DNA from: Bacteroidales bacterium
GTDB lineage: Bacteria > Bacteroidota > Bacteroidia > Bacteroidales > UBA12077
DNA length: 34,411 nucleotides
NCBI GenBank assembly: GCA_030156305.1
Contig: JASGMZ010000004.1
Span: 1-34,411, forward strand
Direction of reading: 5' to 3'
Shown: in pieces, positions 1 through 8,459 of the stretch
Position numbering within the stretch: position 1 is the stretch's first letter
How the letters are laid out: each line of letters opens with the position of its first letter
Program-made: the position numbers and the translations under genes
The notes under the pieces: model-generated
Told to the model about the DNA's origin: nothing
Seen by the model: only the letters and a program-made list of their open reading frames with translations
Databases searched by the model: none

Positions 1-270
1 CTAATATCCGTAAGTTAGTTAAGTTTTTATTTGTAACACTAAGTCACTCAAAGTATAACACAAAGTTTCACTAAGTAGAATCTCACCTAACTTGGTGTAA
101 CTTTGTGATAAAACTTTGTGGTACATTGTGAAACTCTTAAAAGATATGCGGATTTTAGGATATCTATAATTTATTAACGCTGTGAATGCTTACAGGGTTT
201 ATTCATTCAAAATAAAAATATCAATAACTTTGTTTATAATTTTTTGCAAGAAAACAAAATTTTCGTAACA
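1..270. other. Intergenic stretch with CTTTGTG/CACAAAG heptamers
   Basis: No gene is visible. The stretch carries CACAAAG at 59-65 and CTTTGTG at 101-107 and 114-120, plus degenerate variants (CACTAAG, ATTGTG). Together they form a loose inverted array around position 80. The same heptamer, in the opposite arrangement, fills the gap before hsdS (28571-28647), so this looks like a dispersed non-coding repeat family. The rest is A+T-rich with no clear promoter or hairpin. Confidence 0.5.
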
Positions 271-921
271 TCAATGTAGTTTAATAGAGCCTTTCGTTTT
301 ATCCAAAACTTTAAAGAATATTCCATCCTCGTCTTCTGTAAATCCCAGTTTTTTTAAATATTCAACATATTTTTTACTATTCCCGGATGCTTTAACGATA
401 TCAAACCCATCCTGAATAAATCTTTTTCTTAATCTTAAATAGATGTATCGCCCGTTTTTAAAATCACGATATTCGGGAATCACATAATCAAGTCCAACCC
501 TTAGTATATTTCCATCCTCGCGTCGAGCCAAAAATAATCCGGCAACCGACATGTTTCGTAATATAAAAAAGCTAATGGTATTCATTTCAGGTTTATACTT
601 AAATCCGGGAAAGAATTTTTGTATTTCTTTATGATGAAATTCCAGAAATCGTAAAAGGTATTTGTTGTCAGCTCTTACTTCTAGTATTTCAAAAAGTTCT
701 TTTTTCCCATATATGGTTATTAAATAATAAATATCAACAACTACAATAAATCCGTTTAAAAAGCCAACCGGCAATGCGCCAATTAAAAAACCATAAGTAG
801 AAAAAGTAGTAGCTCCAATTAAATTAATCCATCTGAATTTTACGATGGAGCTCATGGTCATGGATAAGGCAATAATTACCGATGCAGCATAACCAATCCA
901 TTCGAGTATGTTTAGTTCCAT
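271..921 (-). CDS. Small membrane protein with C-terminal GNAT-like domain
   Basis: The 216-residue protein has about three hydrophobic segments in its first 70 residues (roughly 6-24, 30-48, 51-70), resembling a YgjV/PQ-loop-type membrane half. A soluble part of about 120 residues follows. That part contains features of a GNAT acetyltransferase fold: a strand near LDYVIPEYR, a basic stretch RLRKRF, an N-x-K-K-Y-V-E-Y helix and a terminal KLGF-type strand. The function is unknown and no substrate can be assigned. It lies downstream of ssnA on the same strand, but a 14-bp hairpin separates them, so it may be a separate transcriptional unit or receive read-through. The GNAT assignment rests on pattern only. 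Confidence 0.65.
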   Translation of the reverse strand: MELNILEWIGYAASVIIALSMTMSSIVKFRWINLIGATTFSTYGFLIGALPVGFLNGFIVVVDIYYLITIYGKKELFEILEVRADNKYLLRFLEFHHKEIQKFFPGFKYKPEMNTISFFILRNMSVAGLFLARREDGNILRVGLDYVIPEYRDFKNGRYIYLRLRKRFIQDGFDIVKASGNSKKYVEYLKKLGFTEDEDGIFFKVLDKTKGSIKLH

Positions 922-940
922 ACGATTTAGTTTCGAGTTT

Positions 941-974
941 AAAGTTCAAAGTTAATAATATAACTTTGAACTTT
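941..974 (-). terminator. Perfect 14-bp hairpin after ssnA
   Basis: AAAGTTCAAAGTTA (941-954) is the exact reverse complement of 961-974, with the 6-nt loop ATAATA. It sits between the ssnA stop and the next gene on the minus strand. The stem is A+T-rich and lacks a strong T-run, so it may be a weak terminator, an RNA-stability hairpin or a repeat remnant. Confidence 0.5.
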
Positions 975-984
975 TAATCTGGAG

Positions 985-2247
985 CTAATTCTTCATTTTT
1001 TCCCAAAGTCGAACTGATTGTTCTTTTGAGAATTCTAATATTTCGGATTCGTTTACCGTTTGCATTTTACGGCCTTTAACGATGATTTTTCCATTAGAAA
1101 TTACATCGTTGATATGATTTGAGTTAATACCAAAAACAAAATGCCCTAAAAAATTATCCTGATTGATTGGGGTAGGTGAGTCATAATCCAAAATGACCAG
1201 ATTATTTTCTCCATCGCCATCGAATTGATTAAGAGCAATATACTCATGCACCTTTCTAAAACGCTCATAAACAGAAGAAAAATCTATGGTATCAAATCCC
1301 TGGCCCACAAAAAATGCTGATTTAGCACTTTGTAGCATATCGCTGTGCATACCATCTGTTCCCAACATGATATTTTTTCCCAATCCTTTGGAATTGAAAT
1401 AACCCACATTGTTATTCAGGTTACTCTCCATATTCTGGACAATATATGCTTTTGATTGGCTAACCAATTTTCGTTCTTTATCATTCAAATGCAAACAATG
1501 TACGAGTATTGATTTTGATGAATCTAATGCTCCAAAGTTATTTAATCGTTCAATAACACTTTTGTTATGATGATTTTGGCAATGCTCCTGATCGTATTTC
1601 CCTTCGGCCACATGAATATGAAATCCTGAATTGTATTTTTGCATTAAGTTAACCGCTTTCTTCATGGTTTCATCACCTACGGTAAAAGATGCGTGTAACC
1701 CTACCAAACCCTGGTTTGATTGTAAATATTTTTCGGTCTCAGCAAGCCCTTTTTCTGCTTTATCCAAACCATCTCTGTCAGTAATTTCGTAGCACAATAA
1801 ATGACTAATGCCCACTTTATCAAAAGCGTTAGCAATAATTTCCAGCGAACCATTAATGTAATTAGGTGATGCATGATGGTCGATAACAAAGGTTGAACCG
1901 GCTTTTGCACAAGCCATCGCTGTATATAAAGCACTGGCTTCAATCATTTCTTTGTCAAGGGATTTATCTAATGTCCACCAAATATATTGAAGGATTTCGT
2001 AAAAATTTTCCGGATTTTTTTTGGGGGATCCCATACCACGAGACAATGCTGAGTACACGTGATGGTGCCCCACGGCAAAGGATTTGGTAACTAATTTACC
2101 TTGGCAATCAATTACCTTTGATGCATTTGAGTTTTCACTATTTGTAAAACTTATTTTTCCGTTTAAACCTTCTTCCACAAGAATGTTTGTGTTCAAAAAT
2201 TTAAGGGTTTTCCAATCGATGTATGTTGCGTTTTTAAGTAGAATCAT
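985..2247 (-). CDS. ssnA: SsnA-type aminohydrolase (amidohydrolase superfamily)
   Basis: This 420-residue metal-dependent amidohydrolase closely follows the SsnA family pattern. It has an N-terminal beta-sandwich segment, the metal motif GHHHVYSALSRGM (H61/H63), IDHHASP around residue 123, HIHVAE in the barrel, VHCLHL, and the late catalytic Asp in LGTDGMHSDM. The C-terminal segment YDSPTP...GHFVFG is also typical. In E. coli, ssnA lies with xdhD in the ygeW-ygfK region, and the family recurs in anaerobic purine-degradation clusters, where it is thought to hydrolyse an oxidised purine ring intermediate. Here it follows the XdhD-like hydroxylase after an 87-bp gap holding a REP-like repeat pair, so the two are probably co-transcribed. 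The exact substrate in this organism is inferred. Confidence 0.88.
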   Translation of the reverse strand: MILLKNATYIDWKTLKFLNTNILVEEGLNGKISFTNSENSNASKVIDCQGKLVTKSFAVGHHHVYSALSRGMGSPKKNPENFYEILQYIWWTLDKSLDKEMIEASALYTAMACAKAGSTFVIDHHASPNYINGSLEIIANAFDKVGISHLLCYEITDRDGLDKAEKGLAETEKYLQSNQGLVGLHASFTVGDETMKKAVNLMQKYNSGFHIHVAEGKYDQEHCQNHHNKSVIERLNNFGALDSSKSILVHCLHLNDKERKLVSQSKAYIVQNMESNLNNNVGYFNSKGLGKNIMLGTDGMHSDMLQSAKSAFFVGQGFDTIDFSSVYERFRKVHEYIALNQFDGDGENNLVILDYDSPTPINQDNFLGHFVFGINSNHINDVISNGKIIVKGRKMQTVNESEILEFSKEQSVRLWEKMKN

Positions 2248-2266
2248 AATAATAATTTTAAGTGAG

Positions 2267-2331
2267 ATTCGACATCAAGTGCGGAATGATATTTCGTTTA
2301 TTGTTTTTGTCATTCCCGTGAAAACGGGAAT
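2267..2331. repeat. REP-like pair of palindromes inside the operon
   Basis: Two hairpins lie in the gap between the hydroxylase and ssnA. The first, 2267-2287, is imperfect (ATTC...GAAT around CATCAAGTG). The second, 2312-2331, is a perfect 8-bp stem ATTCCCGT/ACGGGAAT closed by a GAAA tetraloop. The pair matches the widespread bacterial extragenic pattern of CATTCCCG and GTGCGGAAT palindromes. It may stabilise or attenuate the upstream transcript. Confidence 0.65.
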
Positions 2332-2334
2332 CTT

Positions 2335-4887
2335 TCATTTGTTTCTTAGCAAAGGTAACTTATATCTTCTTATTCCGTCAAATTTGGTTAAAGCGTTGCC
2401 TACTGCAGCTGCTGTGGGTACTAATCCGATTTCTCCAATTCCTTTGGCTCCGTAAGGCCCAACAGGATCTTTTACTTCAATCATTCTTACATCAATTTCT
2501 GGTGTTTCGTGAGCTCTTAAGATTTTCAAATCTTTCATCTTATCACTTATTAAAAATCCATCTTTCATGGGTAAATCTTCGGTTAATGCATAACCAAGTC
2601 CCATGTGTACCCCGCCTTCTACCTGGCCTTCAAAAAGCATTGGGTTCATTATTTTGCCACCATCGTGTGCAGCTATCATTTTCTTTATTTTTCCATTGTC
2701 ATCTAAGATACACACCTGTGCTGCATAACCGTAAGAATAATGGGTAATTTGTTCGTCAACATCTGTTCCTGGTTTAGTAGTCCAGTCGCAGACATATTGC
2801 CCTTTGTACGATTTGCCAACAATTTCTTTTAAAGATTTTGTTTTTAAATCTTTTTTTAATGCTTTGGCCGCATTAATCACGGCCAATCCAACCAATGCTG
2901 TTGCCCGCGATGATGTAGTCATTCCAGTTTTGATTTGTGCATCTGTATCAACAACCACTTCAATAATATCAGGAGAAAGGGATGTTTCCTGACACAATGT
3001 TTGTAAGGCCATATTATGTACCCCTTGTCCCATCTCGGTCCATCCGTGTTGTATACGGATATGATTTTCGGAAATAATATCTATCATTACTTTTGAATCA
3101 TCAATCATTCCATTCCCTACACCTGAATTTTTAATGGCGCAAGCCAGCCCTGCAAATTTTGCCTTTTTAAAGTCATCCTTAACGGCATCTAAACAAGCGC
3201 GAATTCCTACGCCAAAAACTTTTTGTCCGGTGGATGTTTTTAACCCATCAACCAGGGCATTGTCATATCTTATCTGCCATCTGTCGAAATTAGCCTGATT
3301 GCAAATGTCATCGATACAACTTTCCAGGGCAAAACATACCTGGTTGACGCCAAATCCTCGCATAGCTCCAGAAGGAATATTATTGGTATAAACTGTTTTG
3401 GCTTCAATATCAATTTCCGGAATAAAATAACCTCCGGATGCATGTCCCGCCACTCTTTCCAAAACTTTCATGCCAACCGAAGCATAAGCTCCGGTATCGC
3501 CCACAGCTCGTAACTTTAATGCTGTGAGTTTTCCTTTTTCGTCAGCACCCAACTCAATATCCATAAATACAGGATGACGCTTGGGATGCAGGCGTATTGA
3601 TTCTTCTCTTGTTAAGCTTAATTTTACAGGTTTTTGCATTAACCAGGCAAATAATGATGCATGGCCCTGTATGCTTAAATCTTCTTTTCCTCCAAATCCA
3701 CCCCCATTGGGGACAAGTGTTACATGCACTTTTTTTTCGGGTAATCCTAAGATCATAGCTACCTGGCGCCGGTCTTCATAAACACCCTGGCTCTGGCTAA
3801 ATAATTTTAGGCCATTTTTCCCATCCGGTTGTGCTACAGCAGCTTCTTTTTCTAAAAATGCATGTTCTATGCGTTGTGTTTCATATCTTCCTTTGGAAGT
3901 ATATGCTGATTTTTTTAATGTATCTTTGGCATTTCCAATGGTAAATTGAGTAGTATCAAAATGATTGGGCCTTTCATCATGCACCTGAGGGCCGTCAATT
4001 GCTTTAAATACATCGGTTACAGGTTCAAAAATTTCATATTCAACGTTAATTTTTTGAACTGCTTTGCGGGCAATATCTTCGGTTTCGGCAACTACACCTG
4101 CAATTACATCCCCAATATAATGCGTGGTTTCTCCTTCATCAATCATCACATTCCAATCCTGGAGTATTAATCCCACTTTTTTTTCGCCGGGAATATCCTT
4201 TGCTGTAAAAACACGGTGTACTCCGTTTAATTTTTCTGCCTGTGAGGTATCAATTTTTAAAACCCTGGCTTTGGGATGATCACTGAATTTTAGGGCAGCG
4301 AAAAGCATTCCGTCAAGAAAAATATCATCCACAAAATTGCGTTTTCCCAACGCTGTTTTATAGGCTTCGTATTTAGGATGAGCAACACCCACTTTTCCCG
4401 ATGTTTTGGTTATCTCCAGCTGTTTTGTGTTGCGAATTGCTTCACCGGCATACAGCATTGCCTGCTCAATTTTTTTGTATCCGGTGCACCGGCAAATATG
4501 AGGTTTTATTGCTTTTTGAATTTCTTCGATGGTGGGATTTGGGTTATTTTGTAAAAGGATTTTTGTGCGGGTTATAAAACCAGGAGTACAGAAACCACAT
4601 TGAACGGCTCCTTTATTAACAAAGGCTTTGGCAATCGTATCTTTAACATAATCAGGGAAACCTTCGGGAGTTAATATCACAGCACCATCAAGTTTGCCCA
4701 TTTTTGTTACACAAGCCAGTTTGGCTTTGCCATCAATTTCTACTGTACAAGCACCGCATGTTGCTTGTCCTGAGCATCCATCTTTAATCGATGTAATATG
4801 CTTTCCGGTGCGTAAATATTTTAATAATGTTTGATGGGCATCTCCCTTGTAAGTTTCTTTAACACCGTTTAAAGTAAATGTAATCAT
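2335..4887 (-). CDS. Fused 2Fe-2S/molybdopterin hydroxylase, XdhD-like
   Basis: This 850-residue molybdenum hydroxylase is of the xanthine dehydrogenase family. Residues 1-60 form a plant-type 2Fe-2S domain (C38, C44, C47, C59). Residues 90-140 form the second 2Fe-2S domain (C97-x2-C100 and C132-x-C134). The rest is the molybdopterin subunit, with GGGFGGKED, SGAMRGFGV and, near the C-terminus, GAKGIGEIGL carrying the presumed catalytic Glu. There is no FAD domain, as in E. coli XdhD and the 'selenium-dependent xanthine dehydrogenase' family, and no FAD-subunit gene adjoins it. Its start overlaps the stop of the upstream threonine-synthase-like gene by 4 nt (ATGA), implying translational coupling. 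The likely role is hydroxylation or reductive dehydroxylation of a purine or similar heterocycle in the cytoplasm. Family assignment is strong; the substrate is inferred. Confidence 0.87.
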   Translation of the reverse strand: MITFTLNGVKETYKGDAHQTLLKYLRTGKHITSIKDGCSGQATCGACTVEIDGKAKLACVTKMGKLDGAVILTPEGFPDYVKDTIAKAFVNKGAVQCGFCTPGFITRTKILLQNNPNPTIEEIQKAIKPHICRCTGYKKIEQAMLYAGEAIRNTKQLEITKTSGKVGVAHPKYEAYKTALGKRNFVDDIFLDGMLFAALKFSDHPKARVLKIDTSQAEKLNGVHRVFTAKDIPGEKKVGLILQDWNVMIDEGETTHYIGDVIAGVVAETEDIARKAVQKINVEYEIFEPVTDVFKAIDGPQVHDERPNHFDTTQFTIGNAKDTLKKSAYTSKGRYETQRIEHAFLEKEAAVAQPDGKNGLKLFSQSQGVYEDRRQVAMILGLPEKKVHVTLVPNGGGFGGKEDLSIQGHASLFAWLMQKPVKLSLTREESIRLHPKRHPVFMDIELGADEKGKLTALKLRAVGDTGAYASVGMKVLERVAGHASGGYFIPEIDIEAKTVYTNNIPSGAMRGFGVNQVCFALESCIDDICNQANFDRWQIRYDNALVDGLKTSTGQKVFGVGIRACLDAVKDDFKKAKFAGLACAIKNSGVGNGMIDDSKVMIDIISENHIRIQHGWTEMGQGVHNMALQTLCQETSLSPDIIEVVVDTDAQIKTGMTTSSRATALVGLAVINAAKALKKDLKTKSLKEIVGKSYKGQYVCDWTTKPGTDVDEQITHYSYGYAAQVCILDDNGKIKKMIAAHDGGKIMNPMLFEGQVEGGVHMGLGYALTEDLPMKDGFLISDKMKDLKILRAHETPEIDVRMIEVKDPVGPYGAKGIGEIGLVPTAAAVGNALTKFDGIRRYKLPLLRNK

Positions 4888-6134
4888 GAGAACATTTTTT
4901 TCAGATTTCCGATGTTGGGTTCGATTGAATCAGGTATTTTAAGCATGGATTGAACCGCATTAAGATCTTTTAATCCACTTCCGGTTAAAAGTACAACATT
5001 TTTTGATTTATTGTCAAGTTTCTGATGATGATAATAATTCAATAATCCTGCAAAACTTGTTGCAGCAGCAGGTTCTGCAAAAAGTCCTGTATTTTTTGAT
5101 AGGATAGAAGACGCTTTAAGTATTGATTGATCAGAAACGGTAATGTATTCTCCATTATATTTTTGGATAAAGTATTTTACCATATTAAAGTTACGAGGAA
5201 TATCGACCGAAATTGAATCGGCAATAGTATCACTTTTTCTGATTTTAAAATTCTTATGGTTTAGATTTCGGATTAAATTATCGCTTCCCTCTGATTGTAC
5301 GGCAACAATGATAGGTATTTTGTTGATGATTTTGAGGTTTAACAAATCTTCGAAACCCTTGTAAATGCCTGATATAATTACTCCATCACCCACAGGGACA
5401 AAGATTTTATCAGGGATGGTTTCATTTAATTGATCATAAATTTCGAAGGAAACTGTTTTTTTCCCTTCGATGGTTAATGGATTGTAAGCTGTGTTACGAT
5501 TATACCAGCCAAATTCTTTGGTTGCTTTAATACTTAATTCAAATGCATCGTCGTATGTTCCTTTTACAGGGATTATGGTTGCTCCATACATTAAAATTTG
5601 AGTGAGTTTTGCCCATGGAGCTTTTTCAGGTACCATGATAATAGCTTTTTGTTTTTGTGCAGCACAAATTCCAGCCAGTGATGATCCTGCATTTCCTGTT
5701 GATGCAGTAACCAATGTGTTTAATTTATTTTCTTTAGCGTATGCTGAAACTAAAGCTGATGCCCGGTCTTTAAACGAAAAGGTAGGATTTTGTGAATCAT
5801 CTTTTAAAAATAATTGGAAAGGTAATTTATTGTTATCCAGCTCATTGCATTCATATAAAGGTGTGTTTCCAACTTTTAATCTGGGCAAACTAACAATACT
5901 TCTAATAGGTAAAATTTGCAGAAAATTTTCCTTTCTCAAATCATTAAAAAGGATATTTTTCTCTGTATGATTAAAAAAGTTATAAACAATTCTAAGAACT
6001 CCTTTTGGAGGATTTAAATCGTTATTTTCCTTACTACATTTGGGACAAAGATATATTGTTTCAGATGCATTGTATTGTTTTCCACAATCAATACACTCAT
6101 AAATGAATTTTTCAGTAGTGGTTTTTTGTTTCAT
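4884..6134 (-). CDS. Threonine-synthase-like PLP enzyme with zinc ribbon
   Basis: This 416-residue fold-type II PLP enzyme begins with a zinc ribbon (C14-x2-C17, C30-x2-C33). The threonine-synthase core follows: the PLP lysine in SFKDRA (K122), TASTGNAGSSL for phosphate/substrate binding, VPVGDGVIISG and a C-terminal LLTGSGLKD. The architecture matches archaeal-type threonine synthase. However, the neighbours (an XdhD-like hydroxylase overlapping by 4 nt, and a second PLP enzyme upstream) place it in a catabolic block rather than a threonine operon; no thrA or thrB is nearby. It may act as a lyase on an amino-acid-like intermediate of heterocycle breakdown. It could still be a true threonine synthase. 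Confidence 0.8.
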   Translation of the reverse strand: MKQKTTTEKFIYECIDCGKQYNASETIYLCPKCSKENNDLNPPKGVLRIVYNFFNHTEKNILFNDLRKENFLQILPIRSIVSLPRLKVGNTPLYECNELDNNKLPFQLFLKDDSQNPTFSFKDRASALVSAYAKENKLNTLVTASTGNAGSSLAGICAAQKQKAIIMVPEKAPWAKLTQILMYGATIIPVKGTYDDAFELSIKATKEFGWYNRNTAYNPLTIEGKKTVSFEIYDQLNETIPDKIFVPVGDGVIISGIYKGFEDLLNLKIINKIPIIVAVQSEGSDNLIRNLNHKNFKIRKSDTIADSISVDIPRNFNMVKYFIQKYNGEYITVSDQSILKASSILSKNTGLFAEPAAATSFAGLLNYYHHQKLDNKSKNVVLLTGSGLKDLNAVQSMLKIPDSIEPNIGNLKKMFS

Positions 6135-6194
6135 AATATTTTAAACTACTGCGAATTTCTTATTTTTGTTAAAGAATAACAGTCTCTATATTTT

Positions 6195-6202
6195 CAAAAT
6201 TA
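6195..6202 (-). promoter_or_regulatory. Candidate -7 box for the PLP/hydroxylase genes
   Basis: Read on the minus strand, this is TAATTTTG, a perfect match to the Bacteroidota -7 consensus TAnnTTTG, about 60 nt before the threonine-synthase-like start. No convincing -33 TTTG is seen, so an internal promoter is only possible. Confidence 0.35.
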
Positions 6203-6300
6203 AAGGTGTCTGTGTAGTTTTTTAAGGTTTGGTATTCCTGATACTTAAATTTTGTATAAAATTAATTCAGGTTTTATTTTTACTACATCCAGGCACCTTT
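6202..6300. repeat. Inverted repeat between the two PLP genes
   Basis: AAAGGTGTCTGTGTAGT at 6202-6218 faces ACTACATCCAGGCACCTTT at 6282-6300. The arms are nearly complementary (a few mismatches and a short bulge) and enclose about 63 nt. The repeat fills most of the 173-bp gap between the PLP-enzyme stop and the next start. It may be a small palindromic element or an intra-operon RNA structure. Confidence 0.55.
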
Positions 6301-6307
6301 ATGTTTT

Positions 6308-7789
6308 TCAGATATTTTTTAACAACCCGGTTGCTTCGTTGAATTCATTAATCAGTTCATCCCATCGTTTAACCTGGGTAAATTGCTCCTTCCAGATATT
6401 TCTATCGTACCACAGCTTATTTAAATCATCTACTTCTTTTGCTTGTTGTTCAATCCATGTAAAATATTTCAGATTATGTATGGATTTTTTATCATAATAA
6501 CTTAGTTCTTTTGTATAATCAATGGTACAACCAAATATACATTTTTCAAAATCTTTTGCTGCCTGAATTTGATGATAAGAACCTCGCTCATCATTTAATT
6601 CTTTGATTCTTGATTGATACATATCGGCAGAGTCTGTAGCAACAGTAATTATGATGTCATCATCAGTCATTTCGTAATATTTTGCTGTTTTAATGGCTGA
6701 TAACAAGTTTCCTATTCCGGATATCCCAATTAAATGTAAATTATCAATCAATTCTTGATCAATACCCGATGACTTTAAATATTGATGGCCCTCTTTTTCA
6801 TTAAATAAGCGAAGAAGGCGCATACAATCTTCATCGTCTATTGCAGTTACCATATTGGTATTTTTAATATTATGAATCCATGGCACATGTTTGTCGCCAA
6901 TACCTTCAATTCTGTGACCGCCAAATCCGTTCAATAATAATGTTGGGCATTGCAGAGCCTCTGAAGCAACAACTTTGATATTAGGGATAAAAGTCCGTAA
7001 ATAATCTCCTGCTGCAATAGTGCCGGCCGATCCGGTAGCTGAAACATAAGCTGCGAAATTAGATTTTTCGGTTTTTAACTGATTATAAATTTCTGCTATG
7101 GCATTTCCTGTAATATTATAATGCCAGGCAGCATTTCCAAACTCATCAAATTGGTTAAATATGATAGAATCGGGTCGTGTTCGACGAATTTCCCAGCATT
7201 TATCATAAATTTCTTTTACGTTTGATTCACACCCTGGTGTAGCAATAACCTCCGAACCAATCTCATTTTTTAACCAGTTAAATCTTTCCTCGCTCATTTC
7301 TTTGGGTAAAATGGCTATGGATTCCGTTCCCATTAATTTAGAATCAAAAGCTCCGCCTCGACAATAGTTGCCCGTTGAAGGCCATACAGCCTTATGATAG
7401 GTTGGGTCATATTCGCCAGTAGTAATTCGTGGAGCTAAACATCCATAAGCAGCACCAACTTTATGCGATCCGGTTGGAAACCATTTACCTATAAGTAAAA
7501 CAATTCGTGCTTTAACACCTGTAATTTCTTTCGGTAGTTCAATATAATTAACATTCCCAAATAATCCACCTTTTTCTTTGGGCTCATTCTTCCAGGTTAT
7601 GCGGAAAAGATTTAAAGGGTTAATTTCCCATAGCCCTACATTTTTTAATTTATCCTTTATTTTATCAGGAATTAAATCCGGATTTTTTTGTTGTTCAAAT
7701 GTGGGTAGGATAATATTCCTTTCCTTAAATCTTTGTATTGCATTCTTTAATGCTGTTTTATCGGTGACTTTATCAATTATTTCAATCAT
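6308..7789 (-). CDS. PLP-dependent beta-subunit-like enzyme (fold type II)
   Basis: This 493-residue member of the tryptophan-synthase-beta/cysteine-synthase superfamily is distinct from ordinary CysK. Markers are FPTGSHKVGAAYG with the presumed Schiff-base lysine K110, WPSTGNYCRGGA near residues 137-147, SATGSAGTIAAGDYL as the phosphate-binding loop, and the block NGFGGHRIEGIGDKHVPWIHN. I recognise this as the family usually annotated 'pyridoxal-5-phosphate-dependent protein subunit beta', often found beside XdhD/SsnA-type genes in anaerobes. Its reaction is not known to me. It is the first gene of the minus-strand block, transcribed divergently from the Lrp-type regulator, which probably controls it. 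An inverted repeat separates it from the next gene, so polycistronic expression may be attenuated. Confidence 0.8.
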   Translation of the reverse strand: MIEIIDKVTDKTALKNAIQRFKERNIILPTFEQQKNPDLIPDKIKDKLKNVGLWEINPLNLFRITWKNEPKEKGGLFGNVNYIELPKEITGVKARIVLLIGKWFPTGSHKVGAAYGCLAPRITTGEYDPTYHKAVWPSTGNYCRGGAFDSKLMGTESIAILPKEMSEERFNWLKNEIGSEVIATPGCESNVKEIYDKCWEIRRTRPDSIIFNQFDEFGNAAWHYNITGNAIAEIYNQLKTEKSNFAAYVSATGSAGTIAAGDYLRTFIPNIKVVASEALQCPTLLLNGFGGHRIEGIGDKHVPWIHNIKNTNMVTAIDDEDCMRLLRLFNEKEGHQYLKSSGIDQELIDNLHLIGISGIGNLLSAIKTAKYYEMTDDDIIITVATDSADMYQSRIKELNDERGSYHQIQAAKDFEKCIFGCTIDYTKELSYYDKKSIHNLKYFTWIEQQAKEVDDLNKLWYDRNIWKEQFTQVKRWDELINEFNEATGLLKNI

Positions 7790-7830
7790 TATTATATAGT
7801 ATTAATTTGCTTTGTAAGGTATAAAAAATA

Positions 7831-7838
7831 CAAATATA
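7831..7838 (-). promoter_or_regulatory. -7 box of the PLP/hydroxylase/ssnA operon promoter
   Basis: On the minus strand this reads TATATTTG, a perfect TAnnTTTG box, 42 nt before the PLP-enzyme start codon. A matching -33 element is not obvious in the A+T-rich stretch upstream. Confidence 0.6.
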
Positions 7839-7859
7839 TTCTTTTATTTAAAAAATAAA

Positions 7860-7874
7860 TAGTAAAAATTACTA
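7860..7874. promoter_or_regulatory. Lrp/AsnC-type operator palindrome
   Basis: TAGTAAAAATTACTA is a 15-bp palindrome (TAGTAA-AAA-TTACTA). It agrees with the E. coli Lrp consensus YAGHAWATTWTDCTR at 13 of 15 positions, missing only the two central T's. It lies directly upstream of the -33 box of the regulator gene and about 21 bp behind the -7 box of the divergent operon, a natural position for autoregulation and control of the divergent genes. Binding is inferred. Confidence 0.6.
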
Positions 7875-7876
7875 AT

Positions 7877-7909
7877 TTTGTAAATTATTAAAGAAATATA
7901 TTATATTTG
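7877..7909 (+). promoter_or_regulatory. Promoter of the Lrp/AsnC regulator gene
   Basis: TTTG at 7877-7880 and TATATTTG at 7902-7909 are spaced 21 nt apart, matching the Bacteroidota sigma-ABfr pattern (TTTG / TAnnTTTG). The -7 box lies 40 nt before the regulator start codon. Confidence 0.7.
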
Positions 7910-7949
7910 TATTTCATTTAAGTATAATCAATAGAAAATATATCTCGCT

Positions 7950-8414
7950 ATGAAACCTCTTGACGAAATAGATAAAAAGCTACTAAATATTCTTCAAATG
8001 AATAGTCGAATTACTATTCGTGAATTATCAGAACAGCTTCATTTATCAACTACACCTATTCATGAAAGAATTAAAAAGCTTGAAAAAGAAGGATATATTC
8101 AACAATACATTACTTTAATTGATCCTAAAAAAATAGGGAAGAAGCTTATTGTTTATATTTCTGTTTCTTTAAATATTCATACAAAAGAGGCTATAGAGGA
8201 ATTTGAAAAACATATTTCTACTATGGAGGAAGTAATGGAAGCTTTTTATGTTTCCGGTAGCTCTGATTTTCTGTTAAAAGTTTACTGTAATGATATGGAC
8301 GATTTTCATCATTTTGTAACCAATAAATTTTCTGTTATTAGGAATATTAGCCAGTTTGTTAGTTCTTTTGTAATGTCGGAATCTAAAGTAAAGCGAAATT
8401 TTCACATAAGTTAA
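7950..8414 (+). CDS. Lrp/AsnC family transcriptional regulator
   Basis: This 154-residue protein has an N-terminal winged helix-turn-helix (LDEIDKKLLNILQ...TIRELSEQLHLSTTPIHERIKKLEKEGYIQQY, residues 4-53) and a C-terminal RAM/AsnC effector-binding domain (about 65-145, with the GSSDFLLKV core). Full length matches the family. It is transcribed divergently from the PLP/hydroxylase/ssnA block, with a Lrp-like palindrome between the promoters, so it very likely senses an amino acid or related metabolite and controls that block and itself. This fits the presence of two amino-acid-type PLP enzymes in the target operon. It is convergent with the AOR gene and separated from it by a bidirectional terminator. 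Confidence 0.9.
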   Translation: MKPLDEIDKKLLNILQMNSRITIRELSEQLHLSTTPIHERIKKLEKEGYIQQYITLIDPKKIGKKLIVYISVSLNIHTKEAIEEFEKHISTMEEVMEAFYVSGSSDFLLKVYCNDMDDFHHFVTNKFSVIRNISQFVSSFVMSESKVKRNFHIS

Positions 8415-8459
8415 TTTTATACGATATCAATATTATTAGTTAACAAGATATTATAATTA

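Noticed and set aside
2084-2455. 123-codon plus-strand ORF over the ssnA/hydroxylase junction
   Set aside because: Antisense to two conserved genes and crosses the REP-like repeats; the VIPVKTGI-type peptide is the usual translation of such repeats.
2335-4887. Selenocysteine (in-frame TGA) in the hydroxylase
   Set aside because: The frame is open throughout. Selenium in this family is a labile cofactor, not encoded selenocysteine, and its presence here is not shown by sequence.
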